A DNA stretch of 64,000 nucleotides from Diphasiastrum complanatum (Eukaryota > Streptophyta > Lycopodiopsida > Lycopodiales > Lycopodiaceae). Under the pieces are notes generated by a model. The model saw only the letters and a program-made list of their open reading frames with translations. It was not told the origin of the DNA and did not search any database. The position numbers were made by a program, and so were the translations under genes. Location: NCBI GenBank assembly GCA_029204225.1, contig CM055097.1, positions 53,497,592-53,561,591 of the forward strand, written 5' to 3'. Each line of letters starts with the position of its first letter. Position 1 is the stretch's first letter. Positions 11,959 through 24,340 of the stretch are shown in pieces.

Positions 11959-14900
11959 ATATTTATTTTGCCATTTATAAAGGTTTTTGATGTGTATATG
12001 AATCTTTTTTTTTAGAGAGTAGGTCACATGACAAGGACTATGGAGATGGCATATGTATAGAGAATATTAAATGAGGGAAAGAAGATATGCCACCGACACC
12101 ACCATCCTATCAAAAAATAAGTAGTACTTGAGGTTTGTAAAGGGCATGAAACACATGAGTCTTCTCTATCTAAACAACTTGTCAAGTAGATTATAACCTT
12201 TAGAAACTTCATTGATCCTTTTTAGCCAAATCCTTAAAAGAGGTATGAATTGTTCATTAATAGCATGCACAAAGAAAGCCTCTACGTATTCCAAGTTTGT
12301 TTACTTGCACAATGCTTTATTCATGCAACTTGTATACGTGTAGTTGATGAAAAAGTTTCGCCACATAGATCGTGTTTCAAAGGTTTTTAGCTATGCTAAA
12401 TTACTTGTGTCCATGGTGTTTGATAGGATACACGATAACATTCCAACATCAAAAGTGGCAGTAACACAATGGAGAAAAAGCAGTCTAATGTTGTCAAAGG
12501 TTACACGCATCAAGGTATTTTAAGCTAGTGGGGAGCAATAAACACAAAAAATGGTTTGTCACATCCAAATGATTGGAGACAAATAATTGGAGACAATTTT
12601 TTTTCAAAACTTTTTTACATCAAAGATGAGAAATTGCAATATACCAAATTATTAATATGGTTTGGTGAAATTGTGTACTAAGATTCACATATTAAACTCA
12701 TTCTTCAAGCATCCAATGAGACCTTATCCGACCACTAATGTCTTGGTGGAGACTTAATCTCCACTTGATGGATAATACTTCACTCTTTTATGATTTTGCA
12801 TTTACCATCCTCTTTTGTGATTGTACCTCATTCACCAGCATCATTATGCACAATATGTTTATATTACATAGACAATGAGGCCAAGCCAAGAAGGATCGTA
12901 AGGCTCCAAAGGTCCACTTGTGCAATAGCTAGGATTCGAGCTCATGCCTCCTATGTGGACAAGGTACTGCATCTAAACCTACTTTTATATTTCACTTCCA
13001 TGATATGTCATCTACTATCTCAAGGCTCTTAGCAATGACCAAAAGGATTTTTTACTTTTGTAAGTCTTGGTGAGTCTATTTAGTTCTTGGTTTTTTATCA
13101 ATACTTAATACACTAGCTTCAATATGCAGGAATTTTTTTCTCGAACACGCACAATATTACAAAATGCATCCACTTACAATTCAAGCCAAGATTGGAGCAC
13201 AAGCCTCATGGGTATTTCTTTATGCTATCAATTGAGATTCAAGCTTGCATCTTTGCCGAGCCTTTACAAAGTTGCATCAACATGGATAGTATCAATTTGA
13301 TCCAACTACATGAAAGTAGAAAAAAGACTTTTATTTAAGGTGTGTCGTATGTACAACGAAAAAATATAGATTGCAAGGTAAATTCATAGTCAAAGCATTA
13401 TTTAAAAAGGGTATAGTACATACACAATTCCCAAAACTTCATATAAATGAGCCACTTGCCTGTTTAAAAAAAATTAATAATGAAGGCATGCACTTTTAGA
13501 TATGACTACATACATCTTAGTGACTCTTACAAATGATGTCAAGAAAATATCATGTTCCATCATGTTTCAACAAATATTTATCAAACTTAAAATTAGTAAT
13601 GTTGGGCGAATATAACCTAAGTCTGATCATAACCAGCAAATGACAATCCGGATAACACTAACTAGACCAAATGGGAATTCCTAGAGAACTAGTCATTATG
13701 GAGAACCACAAATATAAGGTTGGCTATAATGTACATACTCTATCAATAATTGACCTTATTTAGTAGATAGTCATCAAAGAACCATCATGTGTAGGGATTT
13801 TTGCCGATATTTATAATTGTTGGTAGATTAGCCTAGGAAGTTTTCACATAACATAAGTCAATGGTTCTTTTCATCTTTCAAAACTCATTAAAAATAAACA
13901 CACTGGCCCCACATGTGGCATCCTTGACATCTCATGCTCAAGGTCATGTTCCTCTTCAATGCTAGTGCAATGTATTACTTAGCACTAGTTTTGTTATGCA
14001 CAATATTAGTTTATGATTCATGTTTTCGGATGTGGGTCTCTCACACAGTCGAAATTCGAGTTTGGGTTCCCATTATCCCAAGTAACACTCAACTATGATG
14101 GAAGATATCTTATCATTTTCTTTGAATATCTCAAGATAAACAAGACGTTCTGTGAGATCACTACAAGCTTTGAAAGAATATTGCAAATGCTTTAAAATAA
14201 TAGAGAAATATATTTCAATCAAAAATTGTTGTAATGATTTACAAAATTTGTTTCTTGCTTAAGCTCAAACACAACAACACAAGATCTTTGAGCATATGAC
14301 CATGATAGCTTCTTATCACTTTTTGGTAGAGCTAAAAAATGCATGACATTGCACGCCCATATTGGATAAACAACAAGCTAAACTATTGAGGTTCAGTATA
14401 AAACTTGCACCTATATGTCATGATGTCTTATCATCAACTACTATAGGTATTTTCAAAAGTTTGAGAGTTGCAACTATAATCACAGTCTTTGAAACTTTGT
14501 TGTAGATTTTCTGCTATTGAAGCATCATTTTGACCATGCCCTTCTTTTCTTTTTATTTTTTTTCATCTTGTATCCCCTCGTTTGTGTGGCATATTGGAGC
14601 CAAACTCCAAACCTCATGGAGGAAAGGAAGTCCTAACCACCTCACCACTTATTGAGGAGTCTTTTCTTTTCCGTCTGTTTTTCTTTCTCTTGCATGTCTT
14701 TTTTTGGCACACTTCTTCAAATAATATTTTATTCCCATAAGCTCCAGAATACATAGGCATTTTTTGCAAACCAAATTTCTTCTCAAATGCTTCATTAGGA
14801 TCAATCCCAAAACGCTCAATGGTTTTCTCTTCATTACAACACTACTACATACATCTCTTATCTTCGGTAAAAAGTCTCTTAAGCACATGCAGGTCATTCT

Positions 14901-15074
14901 ATGATTACCCTCCAAAATAATGGTTTCATTTTTTACACTTTGCATCTATTGATGACCAAATAGACCATTCATCCTTTCGTTTCCACTTGAAGTTTTATCA
15001 TTCTAGTAAAACTTCAAAATTTCATACATACTGTTGAGGTTGCCTTTGGTGGCAAACAAAATAAGTTAGTACCA
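11959..15074. other. unassigned AT-rich DNA
   Basis: No recognisable gene or transposon domain was found. A minus-strand open frame at about 14649-14945 (98 codons, Lys/Cys-rich) has no family I recognise and is probably chance. Confidence 0.4.
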
Positions 15075-15091
15075 TCTACAAATAGTTAATG

Positions 15092-15176
15092 CTTCTTGGT
15101 TTCCAAGAGGAGGCTCGAACCTGGGACCAAAGAAACTTTGGATGCCAAGCTAACCAGCTGAGCCAACCCTGTTGGG
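15092..15176 (-). mobile_element. tRNA-derived SINE-like insertion with 17-bp target site duplication
   Basis: On the minus strand this 85-bp segment carries an RNA polymerase III A box (TGGCTCAGCTGG) and a B box (GGTTCGAGCC) at tRNA-like spacing, and ends close to CCA. It is flanked by perfect 17-bp direct repeats, TCTACAAATAGTTAATG, at 15075-15091 and 15177-15193. The T-stem halves do not pair and no good acceptor stem forms, so it is not a working tRNA gene. Pol III boxes plus a long target duplication are the hallmarks of a SINE or a retroposed tRNA moved by LINE machinery. The A-rich tail is very short. Confidence 0.8.
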
Positions 15177-15193
15177 TCTACAAATAGTTAATG

Positions 15194-16329
15194 AAAGAGC
15201 ACATATTGCAATGCTCCATTCCTAACAAATCACCCCTCATTTAAAAACCAAGTAGCAACGGCATAAATCAAGGGATAAAGTGGACAATGCTATCTTACTC
15301 CACCTTCAATGCTACCTTTGTTGGATAGCTACACGTTGACCTGAATACCAAGAGTAGCACTTTAGAACGCATATTTGATGTTCTTGGAATATTTTTAGGG
15401 ATACTCAAGTAACAACAATATTTCAAGGGATATTCCTAGCTAAGTTTATCAAAATCCTTTTTAAATGTCCAAAAAATATTTAAAGAAGGACAACTCCATA
15501 ATAGAAAATGTATTGAAGACATTGGCAAAAACTATGTTTCTTCTTTCAATAAAGTCAAATTGTTTATCAACTATGTAGCTACCTAGGACAAGCCTTAATC
15601 TACATGTGATAATTTTCCTTATAAACTTGTATTTGGTATTCAACATGAATAGAGGTCTAAAGTAAATTATTTTCTTTTTCTTAAGTACTAAGATAATTTA
15701 TCATTTTGATATGTTGTCTAATGTTAGTCTATCTTCTTTAATTGTAATCAAAATTTGTGAGTATCACCTTCCAACATATTTTATAGAGCTCCATATGGAT
15801 GCTATCAGTTTTGTCTGTTTATAAGCAATAGAAGGTCTTACATATTGTAGCTTCAAGTTAAGCCTTTTCAAGCATGCAAATATATTTCTTTTACTTAACT
15901 TTTGGTCCACAATATGTTATGACAAAAGAAGATGTATGTCTCCTTATTTAGCTTTTGAATATTTTTGAATAATATGACACAAATTTGGCCCTCAATAGAC
16001 TTATGATGTGAAGTGAAGATTCTTCTGAGGAAAATATTTCAAATCATTAATGTTTTTTCTCATTTTTCTAAAGCTTCTTCAAGTAAAATGGGGAAGACAT
16101 GACTTTTGCTTGTCCAAATAGTTTTACCATGTTATGTTATGTTTTGTTTATTTACCATGTTGGCTCCTAAAAGATTTGCTTCATTTTCAACCTCCAAAAC
16201 ATGACTAACACAATTTGGAGAGCTCTTCATTTTATTTTTTCCATCTAGATATGGCCATGCAATTTCCTACTACACAAGGGTTGTGTGAACTTTTTTTTTT
16301 CTCTAGAAGAAAATTAACCATAGATTAAA
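15194..16329. other. unassigned AT-rich DNA
   Basis: Nothing recognisable was seen beyond short open frames. Confidence 0.4.
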
Positions 16330-16790
16330 GACTTTTTACATAAATACATTAAGAGAAGCAAGAATTTTTCGGCCTCCTTGAAAAGTAGACGGGAGATGAC
16401 AAAATCGTCATTCTCAAATTCCTTGCTATTCCTTTCAAGCCAAATATTCCAAATAATTATCTAATGCATTGCCAAAAGGTGAAGCTTCACATCGTTAAAA
16501 ATGAAGTCATTCATCAACAGATCTGTATGGCTGAACCTTCTGAATCTTGTATGAAAATGAGCAATAAGTAGATCATCCACTGATTTCGAGAGAGAAGCAT
16601 AGCAGTGGAAAAGGTGAACCACATCCTCATCTAACATTTTGCATTTAGAACGGATATGTGTTACATCCTCTTTATAGTGAGCACGAACAGGAAGAGAGAG
16701 TTGAAGAATCCTGAGAGAGAAGACTCTGAGTTTGCCAGTTCTAATTTTGTGGGTATGTCTAAATCTAGCTTTTTAGAGACAGGGGGGATA
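16330..16790 (-). pseudogene. LINE ORF2 C-terminal zinc-finger fragment (zf-RVT type)
   Basis: The minus strand encodes a run containing 'KLRVFSLRILQLSLPVRAHY', then a Cys pair, then 'EDVVHLFHC', and further on 'IIIWNIWLERNSKEFEND'. This order, a hydrophobic 'W/F.LR.L...LPV' block, Cys residues, 'HLFHC' and 'IWNIWLERN', is the zinc-binding region at the end of many plant non-LTR reverse transcriptases. One in-frame stop lies just before the last block. No RT core is attached. The open minus frame continuing to 17052 may be a less conserved upstream part of the same ORF2. Confidence 0.6.
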
Positions 16791-17040
16791 AGACGGATTC
16801 CATTTGGAATTGTACTAGATCCCCATGAGTAAAAGTGTAGGAAATAAAGTTGGATTCGCGAGAGGAGAGCCCAAGGTCAAGAGAAAGACTGAGGGAGTAA
16901 ATGGAATTCATAATGTGTTCCCAAGAGACAAGACCCTTATGAGTGAGACTATGACAGAGTTTGCTTTCAATCAAAGCAAGAGATTTAGGCCTTTCCATCA
17001 AAGACAAGTCCTTGGCCCTATACACCAAGAAGAAAGACGA

Positions 17041-19365
17041 TTCCAAGGGCAAGAATCAAGTGCAATAGCAGCAACAGAAGCCTCATACTTAAGCTGAGAA
17101 TAATGGATTGCACAAGAAGCTTTTCTGCAGATATTGCAAGAGAGTCAATCATGACATCAAAGAGTGTCATATCTGCATCTACAGCAAGGCAAAGAAGCAA
17201 CAACAACAACAGCCAGATTCCTCCAATGCGGCGAAATTCAAGGATCAAGATACACACTTGTTAATGGCTTACAGTAGTGGCAACGAAATCCACAATAGTT
17301 GGTACCTGGACATTGGTGCTACCCAACACATGACCTCTCGCAAGGAATGGTTTACCGAGTATGCAGCTTACAGTAGAGATCAATTCATCTACCTCGGAGA
17401 TTCAAGCACCATACGCACTGAAGACAAAGGGACAGTCAAGATCCATTCAACAACAATCTTTCTATTTATGTCATCAATGTTCTTCACGTACCTCAGTTGT
17501 CAAACAAACTTGTTGTCAGTTTCTAAGATAACTGATGAGCGCTACATCGTTACTTTCTCATTTGAGCAGTGTACAATCTTCGATGAAGATACTACTCTGA
17601 CTACATGCACTAGAGTCGAAAATCTTTACGTACTCTCTAATTTAGTTGCATTAGCTAGCATCTCTCATGAAAATGTAAACCATAATGCTATTCTGTGGCA
17701 TAGTCGAATTGGACACGTGAATACAATATCACTTTCCTATATGCGTTGTAATAATATAGTTGATGGATTACATTTCCCTTCTTCATTGGATAGGAAATCT
17801 TTCTTTTGTGAATCATCATGCAAGTTTCCCAAATCACATTCCATCAAAACAAAGCATATATTGGATCTTGTACATAGCGATCTTTGTGGTCCAATGCCAA
17901 CTCCATCCTTAGGGAATGCAATCTATTTTATCACTTTCATATATGATTATTCTAGATGGTCTACAGTCATGTTCATTAAGCACAAATCTGAAGCCTTTGA
18001 ATGCTTTGAGAGATTCAAGGCCATGGCTGAGACACAAACGTCTACAAAAGTGAAAGCACTCCGAATTGATGGTGGCGGCGAATACCTCTCTAACGAGATG
18101 GCCGATTACATGGCTGAACATGGTATTAGAAGACAGTTCACCACTTCCTATTCACCTCAACAGAATGGAATTGCAGAAAGGAAGAATCGACGCTTCTCAA
18201 CTCAGCCAGATCCATGCTACATCAAGTGCACCTACCTATGAAGCTTTGGGCAGAAGCTACTACCACAGCCTATTACTTACAGAATAGATCCAGCACCAAA
18301 GCCGTCAACAACAAAACTCCTTATGAAGTTTGGCATGGACACAAGCCTAGTGTCAGCCATTTAAAAATCTTTGGTTGTATATGTTTTGTTCACATTCCTA
18401 AACAACTTAGGAAGAAGTTGGATCATAGGACAAATAAATGTATTTTCATTGGCTATCCTGTTGAACATAAAGCTTACAAAGTTTATGATCCATCCACCAA
18501 TGTAGTATTTGTCTCTAGGGATGTAATATTCCAAGAACATACATACTATGATTTCAAACAACCATCGATAAACGATGCTATGTCATTTTATCCTATTTTA
18601 TGTAGCATGGAATCTTCCAACGTTGATATTCCTTCTACAGAACCTGCAGCTACAACTATAGAAGCCGAGCAGCCGATGGTACCTGGCACCAGACCAGACC
18701 AAGCTAGCTCGAGCAGATCTGGAAAAATTCAAGAAGAAGCATCATCACATCCTAGTCAACCAAATGTCCATAGATCCTCACGGACTCGGACAGTTCCTGA
18801 GAGGTATACACCTCAATCATTCTGGATTTCATCAGAAGAACCAGAGAGCCTAGCCGAAGCAATTAACTCCAAGGATGTTGTGCAGTGGCAAGAAGCTATG
18901 GAAAGCAAGTACAACTCACTTTTGACGAACCAGACCTGAACACTGGTCGACTTCCCCACTCACAAGAGAGTTATCGACAACAAGTGGATCTTCAAGAAGA
19001 ATCAACTCTTATCTCATTCAATTGGGATTTGCAAATAATTCAGCTGACGTTAATGTTTATTCGAAGCAATATATAGGCACAAATTCAGTTCACATAGCTC
19101 TTTATGTAGATGATGCGTTAATTTTGTCTAATGACACTTCTCTTCCGCATACTACTAAGAGTGATCTGTCAAAGGAATTTGACATGACTGATTTAGGAGT
19201 TGTCCATTCTTTGCTAGGAATTCACATTACTAGAAATAGACTTCACAAGAAGGTCTATTTTAGCCTGTAGGCATATCTAAAAGGCATTTTAGAAAAATTT
19301 CATATGTCTGATTGCAAACCAATTGATGTCACCTAATTAGGTAAGCCGTTGTACTTGGAAGTATT
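17041..19365 (+). pseudogene. Ty1/copia gag-pol remnant (zinc knuckle, integrase, partial RT)
   Basis: The order is gag zinc knuckle, gag-pre-integrase, integrase, RT, which is diagnostic of Ty1/copia. The knuckle CRYCKRVNHDIKEC (17126-17167) is a perfect CX2CX4HX4C. A degenerate protease start ('LDIGATQHMTSRKEW') follows, then 'ILWHSRIGHVN' and an integrase core with 'LVHSDLCGPMPTPSLG', 'IDGGGEYLSNEM' and 'SPQQNGIAERKNR'. A frameshift near 18190 leads to 'LWAEATTTAYYLQNR' and 'FGCICFVHIPKQLRKKLDHR', then the RT start ('RVIDNKWIFKK'). The RT centre is deleted near 19005. RT resumes with 'LGFANNSADVNVYSKQ' and the YVDD box at 19103-19114. Stops at about 19270 and after, and missing LTRs, show a dead copy. 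It abuts the minus-strand gypsy element at about 19365. Confidence 0.9.
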
Positions 19366-19399
19366 TGGCTTGTGTGACAACTATACATGGTCAACTCGT

Positions 19400-20895
19400 A
19401 GGGAATGTTGACGTGGACGAAGACGTTGCCTCACTTCGCATTTTACGTGAAGTGGCTTTCTCTCACTTCACATTTTTTGGAAGGCCATTCAATCACAATC
19501 TTGATTTTATCCTCGTCAATCTTGATTTCATTAATTGTGATCTTATGACCGAGACTCTTGCTTGAAGAATTCACACTTGTAATCTTTAGCATAGAGTAAC
19601 TCCTACCGGAGTTTCATCAAGATGGTTCTCAAATGTTCTATGTGTTCCATAAAGGTTTTATTGTAGACAAGAATATCATCTAGAAATACTGCCACAAACT
19701 TCCCAAAATATGGACAAAGTAAATCGTTGATCATTTGCTGGAACTTTGCTGGAGCATTCATTAACCCGAATGGCAACACTAAGAACTCATAATGACCAAA
19801 TCTAGAACGAAATCCTGTCTTTTGGACATCTTCCGATTTAATTCTTATTTGATGATACCCTGTCCTGAGATCTATCTTGGTGAAATACTGAGCTCCACCC
19901 AAACGATCTACAAGGTCATCCATCCTGGGTAACGAATATTTATTCTTGACAATCACCTTATTCAACCCCTTGTAAGCCACACACATTTGGAACCTCCAGC
20001 TTTCTTCGCTTTCAGAAGAACAGGAGCACCTTATGGTGATTTACTAGGTTGTATATGTCTCATTTGTTGGAATTAAGCATCATTTCGACTCACCAGAATA
20101 TGAATCATTTGAATTCGAGTCATCATAACACAAATCATTCGAGTTCGTCTCAATTCCTAAGCACCAATACATTATGTAAATATATACACACACACTCTCT
20201 CTACGACAACTTTGTAGTCTTACTCTCTGAAGTCAAACGTACGTGCATCAACCAACTGGAGCAGAAGCAGTATCGATGACAAACTCTTCGAGTTCAAGAT
20301 ATTCGACTACATTCTCTTCGATCACCTACTGTAACTAGCTAAGTAAGATCACTGCACACAGTGCGCCATTATTGTGAACCATTTTTGGGCACGTGATTGT
20401 GATCTGATCATTGTATTTACAACTTCTTAATTCAAATTCTCTATTTTCTTATGTGTGTTGCACTACGAATGCTTTTTGATTACTTTCTTTCTCTATTGAC
20501 ACTCTCGGAATGTCTAAACTCAAAGGAAGCATGGTTGTCTTAGACGCCTAATTATTCGCTCCCTTCATGGTTGTCATTGACACCTACCAAGACATTTCTC
20601 CATTCGATCTAAGTCAATGTTGATGTTGTAGTTTTGGTAAAGATCCTGTAAAGTTCTCTAAGTTAGAGTTGTGTTTTTTATTCCGCACTTAATTTATTCT
20701 CATCCTCAGATAATTTTCTATTTGATTTGAAATCTCTATCTCCTCTTTTTGGGAAAACCTGTAAGGTTGTCTACAGACAGGTTGACTTCTTGGAATTAAC
20801 TCAATCGTGTGGTCTACTGACCTAGATGGTGGTAAACCATGAGGTAATTCAGATGGAAAAACATCTCTAAATTCATTTATGATCTGTTCTTTCAA
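19400..20895 (-). pseudogene. Ty3/gypsy A reverse transcriptase, interrupted
   Basis: The N-terminal RT part (20895-20699) has 'FRDVFPSELPHGLPPSRSVD' and 'QPYRFSQKE'. It resumes at 20063 with 'HIQPSKSP', a TAA stop, then 'GAPVLL', and from 19986 'GLNKVIVKNKYSLPRMDDLV', '[16 protein letters not shown]', '[20 protein letters not shown]' and the catalytic FLDD box (19686-19675). The next segment ('GHKITINEIKIDEDKIE', about 19530-19480) is the RT-RNase H connection. The break coincides exactly with the insertion at 20064-20698, whose flanks are duplicated. In the invader-free sequence the reading frame would be continuous across this point. Confidence 0.85.
20064..20698. mobile_element. probable solo LTR inserted in gypsy A RT, with CTCAT target duplication
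   Basis: The bases CTCAT at 20059-20063 are repeated at 20699-20703 on either side of a non-coding block. The block starts TTGTTGGAATTAAGC and ends near TTCCGCACTTAATTTATT, which resembles copia LTR ends (TGTTGGAAT at the start, a TTATTCCGCACTTAAT-like stretch near the end). A 5-bp duplication is what LTR-retrotransposon integrases make. The expected final CA is not preserved, so the exact right edge is uncertain. Confidence 0.6.
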
Positions 20896-20941
20896 TGGCT
20901 GTTCATGATCTAAATTTATTGGGTCAAGAATTGCTGAGAAT

Positions 20942-21690
20942 TCACAACCATTTTAGATACATTTTAAGAATTTCTACAACTGGAATAGCAAATATTGAAA
21001 AAACTTCATACTGTGAATAATCCAATGCTTCCATTTCATTAACTGTAGAAATCTTATTCGACGGATGTACAAAATCACTGCCAAATAAAGTAACTACCTT
21101 ATCACCCTTCTTGAAAGTGAGAACATGCTTCTCAAAATTAATTATTAGATAAGGTAATTTACTAAATAACCATTCATATCCCAGAAATAAATCAGTACGA
21201 GCTAGGTCTAAAACATGAAAATTAACTAATTCTTTATGTCTCTGTATCATCACAGGGAGATTCGGGACTTTTACGTTCCAAGTCTCCAACTCTGCTCTTG
21301 AAGCTAGATAAACTTTGTATCTATAATTGTTGGCTTCAGTTTCCAAGCTGAGTTTATGCACAAGATGAGCATTAATAAAATTATGAGTAGAACCACTATC
21401 CAATAGAATACTCACTTCTTGATCTTTAACTGTGCTAGTTAAACAAAAAAGTTTATTAGGCAAGAAAGAAGCAGTACTGAAAGAACATTCACACTCACAA
21501 TCTGTCAAGTTAATTTCCAAAGTTTTACCATTACCTCCTGGGATCTCAATCATGTGTGCTGACATTTTCTTCCTTTCTAAACAAAATTTCATGATATGTC
21601 TAGACTTTTTATAGATGAAACATGTTTTCTTTCTTAGCCTTTTCTTGGGACATAGATTTTCTGATTTTATTCCTTTCAGTTTTCTAGGTT
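20942..21690 (-). pseudogene. Ty3/gypsy A zinc knuckle and aspartic protease region
   Basis: The minus strand encodes a knuckle-like motif CFIYKKSRHIMKFC, in which the second Cys of CX2CX4HX4C has become Tyr. It is followed by a retroviral-type aspartic protease with LLDSGSTHNFIN as the catalytic DSG loop, and 'LFLGYEWLFSKLP' as the conserved 'D.ILG..WL' region. The 255-codon frame has an ATG at 21709 but must be read as the middle of a gag-pol polyprotein. Confidence 0.85.
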
Positions 21691-21699
21691 CCGATGCTG

Positions 21700-22422
21700 C
21701 TTGATCCAATTCGTCAAATTATTTTGCTTGGTCTAGACCACGCTTCTTCCACTTCTTGGTTTTTAAGGCGGTTGGAATTTAAGCAGATTGCTTACTGGAT
21801 GCCACCACTGTGGAATCATATGCTTTTGAAATCCGAAACGCATCGAGGCTTTGAATCACATTTCGCCTGCATTCGTTTTGATAGTCGGCAGGCAAACCCA
21901 GGACAAACTGCCATAGAGCCAACTTTGCATCGAATGATGACACCCTATTCCAAAGGTCCATGAATTCTTGGATATAAGAGTCCAAGCTCTTAGTACCCAT
22001 TTTGCAGTTCACAAATTTCAGTTAGTAGTCAACATCATCTGCTATCATGCAAGTTTTTTTAAAGACTTCTGCATCTCAAGTAGCAGGCTTCACTGGTAAA
22101 TCTCGCCACCACGATGACGCCTTGTCACGTAAGAACATCATGACACTTTCAATCTTCTTATTATATGGAACTCCATGCAGACTGAAGTAATTGCTCTACT
22201 TAACGAGCCAGTCTTCTACGACTTCCGATTTATTCTCCTCTTCTCTCCCAAATAAGTCTCCGGTTGAAAACCGAGATTGGGCGGAGACAACAATTTGACC
22301 TGGGTAAAAAGAGCTTCCATTTGTTGATCTCTCAAATTATTTTGATTATTCATATCATTGAGCGTCGTACTCAACTGTTGACAAATCACCATATAAGATG
22401 GTGTAGCTGGATTGCAAGACAT
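21700..22422 (-). pseudogene. Ty3/gypsy A gag
   Basis: Three overlapping minus-strand frames give gag. The N-terminus has 'LSTTLNDMNNQNNLRDQQME'; a middle part has 'SVMMFLRDKASSWWRDLP', the capsid 'A..WW' signature; and a C-terminal part has 'SLDSYIQEFMDLWNRVSSF' and 'ALWQFVLGLPADYQNECRR', typical of the retrotransposon gag capsid domain. At least two frameshifts and stops (for example near 22025 and 22070) disable it. Confidence 0.8.
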
Positions 22423-23838
22423 GCAACATTAACTGCTTTTTTTTACTTTACAAAATTTTACGTAAATTTGAGTTTTACGAAAATTGTCAGCCACATATAT
22501 TGATTTGTGTCCTAACCGAGCACATGCGTATAACCATTCAAAACAAATGTGAATATCTCATGCATGTTAGAATCAGTCTGAGAATCAACATGTAGTTAAT
22601 CCATCCAAGCATAGTACCACATTTAGGGAATTGACTAGCATGCAATGAGAACAATTTCAAATTTTGTCAATTTTACTCACAAAACAGCAAAACTTCATAT
22701 GGCCATATCTTTGGCTACAGGACACGAAATACGTGTTATAGCTTAGAACTGAGGGAGACCTAGTGATCAAGACACTTGCCACATCAGCCTGCCACCTAGA
22801 CTTCACATGTGTGAGATCATAGCAGCAAAAAATATGTAGTAGGCCGCAGTTCAAGTAGGCTATTTGATCAAAAATCAGGCAAACACCTTCCCAAGCTCAA
22901 AAGTCATGCTACCAACAGTCTTAATGGTCTTTTAGACTTCCATGAAGCATTCATATAGGTCCTATGAAGCAATATTAGCTGAGAACCATGATTTTCTTGA
23001 TTTGTAGAAGTCAAAATAGCTTCAGACTTGATGGACATGAAGCATAAGCCACCGGCCATCAATTTACATGTCTGGTAGCTTGTTGGAAAGGTAAAAAGTA
23101 ATGCTAATCACGATGTAAATAAATCCAAAATGATCTCCTTATGGATTTGGAGATATCCATCCCCCAAAAATCACAAAAAATAGTCATTTTTTGCAATTTT
23201 TTGGCTTCCTACAAGCTCAATTGCTGAAATTATTGGCTCTAACTTCATGGAAAGCTTCAAAAGACTTTGATTCACCTCTTTACAAGCTCTACATGGTGTT
23301 TTACAGCCACCTACTATCCAACGAAAAAAAAACAAGCAAAAAATGATGATTTTTAGCGCTTTTCCGATTTGTTCTTCATAATAAAGTGGAAATTAATGAC
23401 ATGAAACTCTTTCTCTAGCACATGAAAAACAATTCACAGAAATATAGCCATATAATTGATCTGATGTTGCTAGATTTTAGTTCTTACTATCTATTTTGTG
23501 TAAAAAGCATGAAAAACCAAGCAATTTTGACCAAAACATAGCCTAGAATCATATAATATTGAAAGAACCGGCATGCATAATTTAATTTCATGCCTATTAT
23601 GAAAGTACACTTGCTGGAAAATTCAGATCTACCAAAGAATTAGCTCCAAAAAAGCAACACAAATTGGCTTTCTAGGACAATTCACCATAGAGACATGGAT
23701 CTTAGCAACATGCTAATTGAAATTGGGAGAATCCATCAACTTGCACAGTTGTTCCATCACCTGGATGAGAATATGATCTCCACCAAAATTCCAATGAAAA
23801 GCACCACCACTCCAAGTATCCCGATCTTCGTAAGCCTC
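22423..23838 (-). other. probable non-coding leader of gypsy A
   Basis: This 1.4-kb stretch lies between the PBS and gag of gypsy A and shows no coding domain. It is assigned to the element from position only. Confidence 0.45.
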
Positions 23839-23850
23839 GCTCTGATACCA
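23839..23850 (-). other. primer binding site of gypsy A
   Basis: The plus strand reads GCTCTGATACCA; the minus strand reads TGGTATCAGAGC, complementary to the 3' end of initiator tRNA-Met. It lies directly inside the LTR at 23851-24340. Confidence 0.75.
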
Positions 23851-24340
23851 CTATAGGAGAAAGCTCCTCAAGATCCTGTTACAAGAAAAACGTAATGGAA
23901 AACACACTATGGAGAAACCACCCAACCAAGTAGAAGCAACCAATCAACTCTAGAAGCTTCACCCCCAAGTCAAGGAATAGGAAGCATGAAAGTAGAGTGA
24001 GAGTAGTAGGGCGAGTTTGGCCTCCTGAAGTAGAGCCTAGAACCCCTCTGCATGTGGTAATGCAAGGTCCCAACTCTCCTATACATAGATTCGTCTAGAA
24101 TAGAGTCTCTGTGCTTGGATCCTCTATTCATAGATTGTCTTTGATAACTCTACACATGCATACATTGTCCCAAACCTTGTACTAACTCCATTTAGTGTGT
24201 TATGGGCCTCACAAGGATATTAGTTACTTTCGGGTCACGTCTAGAATTACGTGGCATAACTAGCAGCTTGTTTCACTGGAGTATCGTGTATCCAAGACTA
24301 GGAGTATACTGAATCCTATGTACTGGTCATGGACATAACA
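23851..24340 (-). repeat. 5' LTR of gypsy A
   Basis: On the minus strand it starts TGTTATGTCCATGACC at 24340 and ends next to the PBS at 23850. Related copies at 25478-25963 and about 26030-26230 begin with the same TGTTA-CATG start in the same orientation, which supports LTR identity. The inner edge (ACTATA) lacks a clean CA end. Confidence 0.65.

Larger units (their letters stand above)
19370..24340 (-). mobile_element. Ty3/gypsy retrotransposon A, 3'-truncated, with nested insertion
   Basis: Reading the minus strand from high to low coordinate the parts are in element order: 5' LTR (24340-23851), PBS (23850-23839), leader (23838-22423), gag (22422-21700), protease region (21690-20942), RT (20895-19600) and the start of RNase H (to about 19400). 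The 3' end is lost where it meets the copia remnant. A foreign block of about 635 bp interrupts RT at 20064-20698. Every coding part contains stops or frameshifts. Confidence 0.75.

Noticed and set aside
11051-11980. Long Ser/Leu/Pro-rich and Arg/Glu-rich open frames (up to 309 codons)
   Set aside because: They come from polypyrimidine DNA that lacks stop codons by composition; every frame on both strands is open and no domain is present.
15092-15176. Functional tRNA gene
   Set aside because: A and B boxes are present, but the T-stem and acceptor stem do not pair, and a 17-bp target duplication shows it is a retroposed copy.
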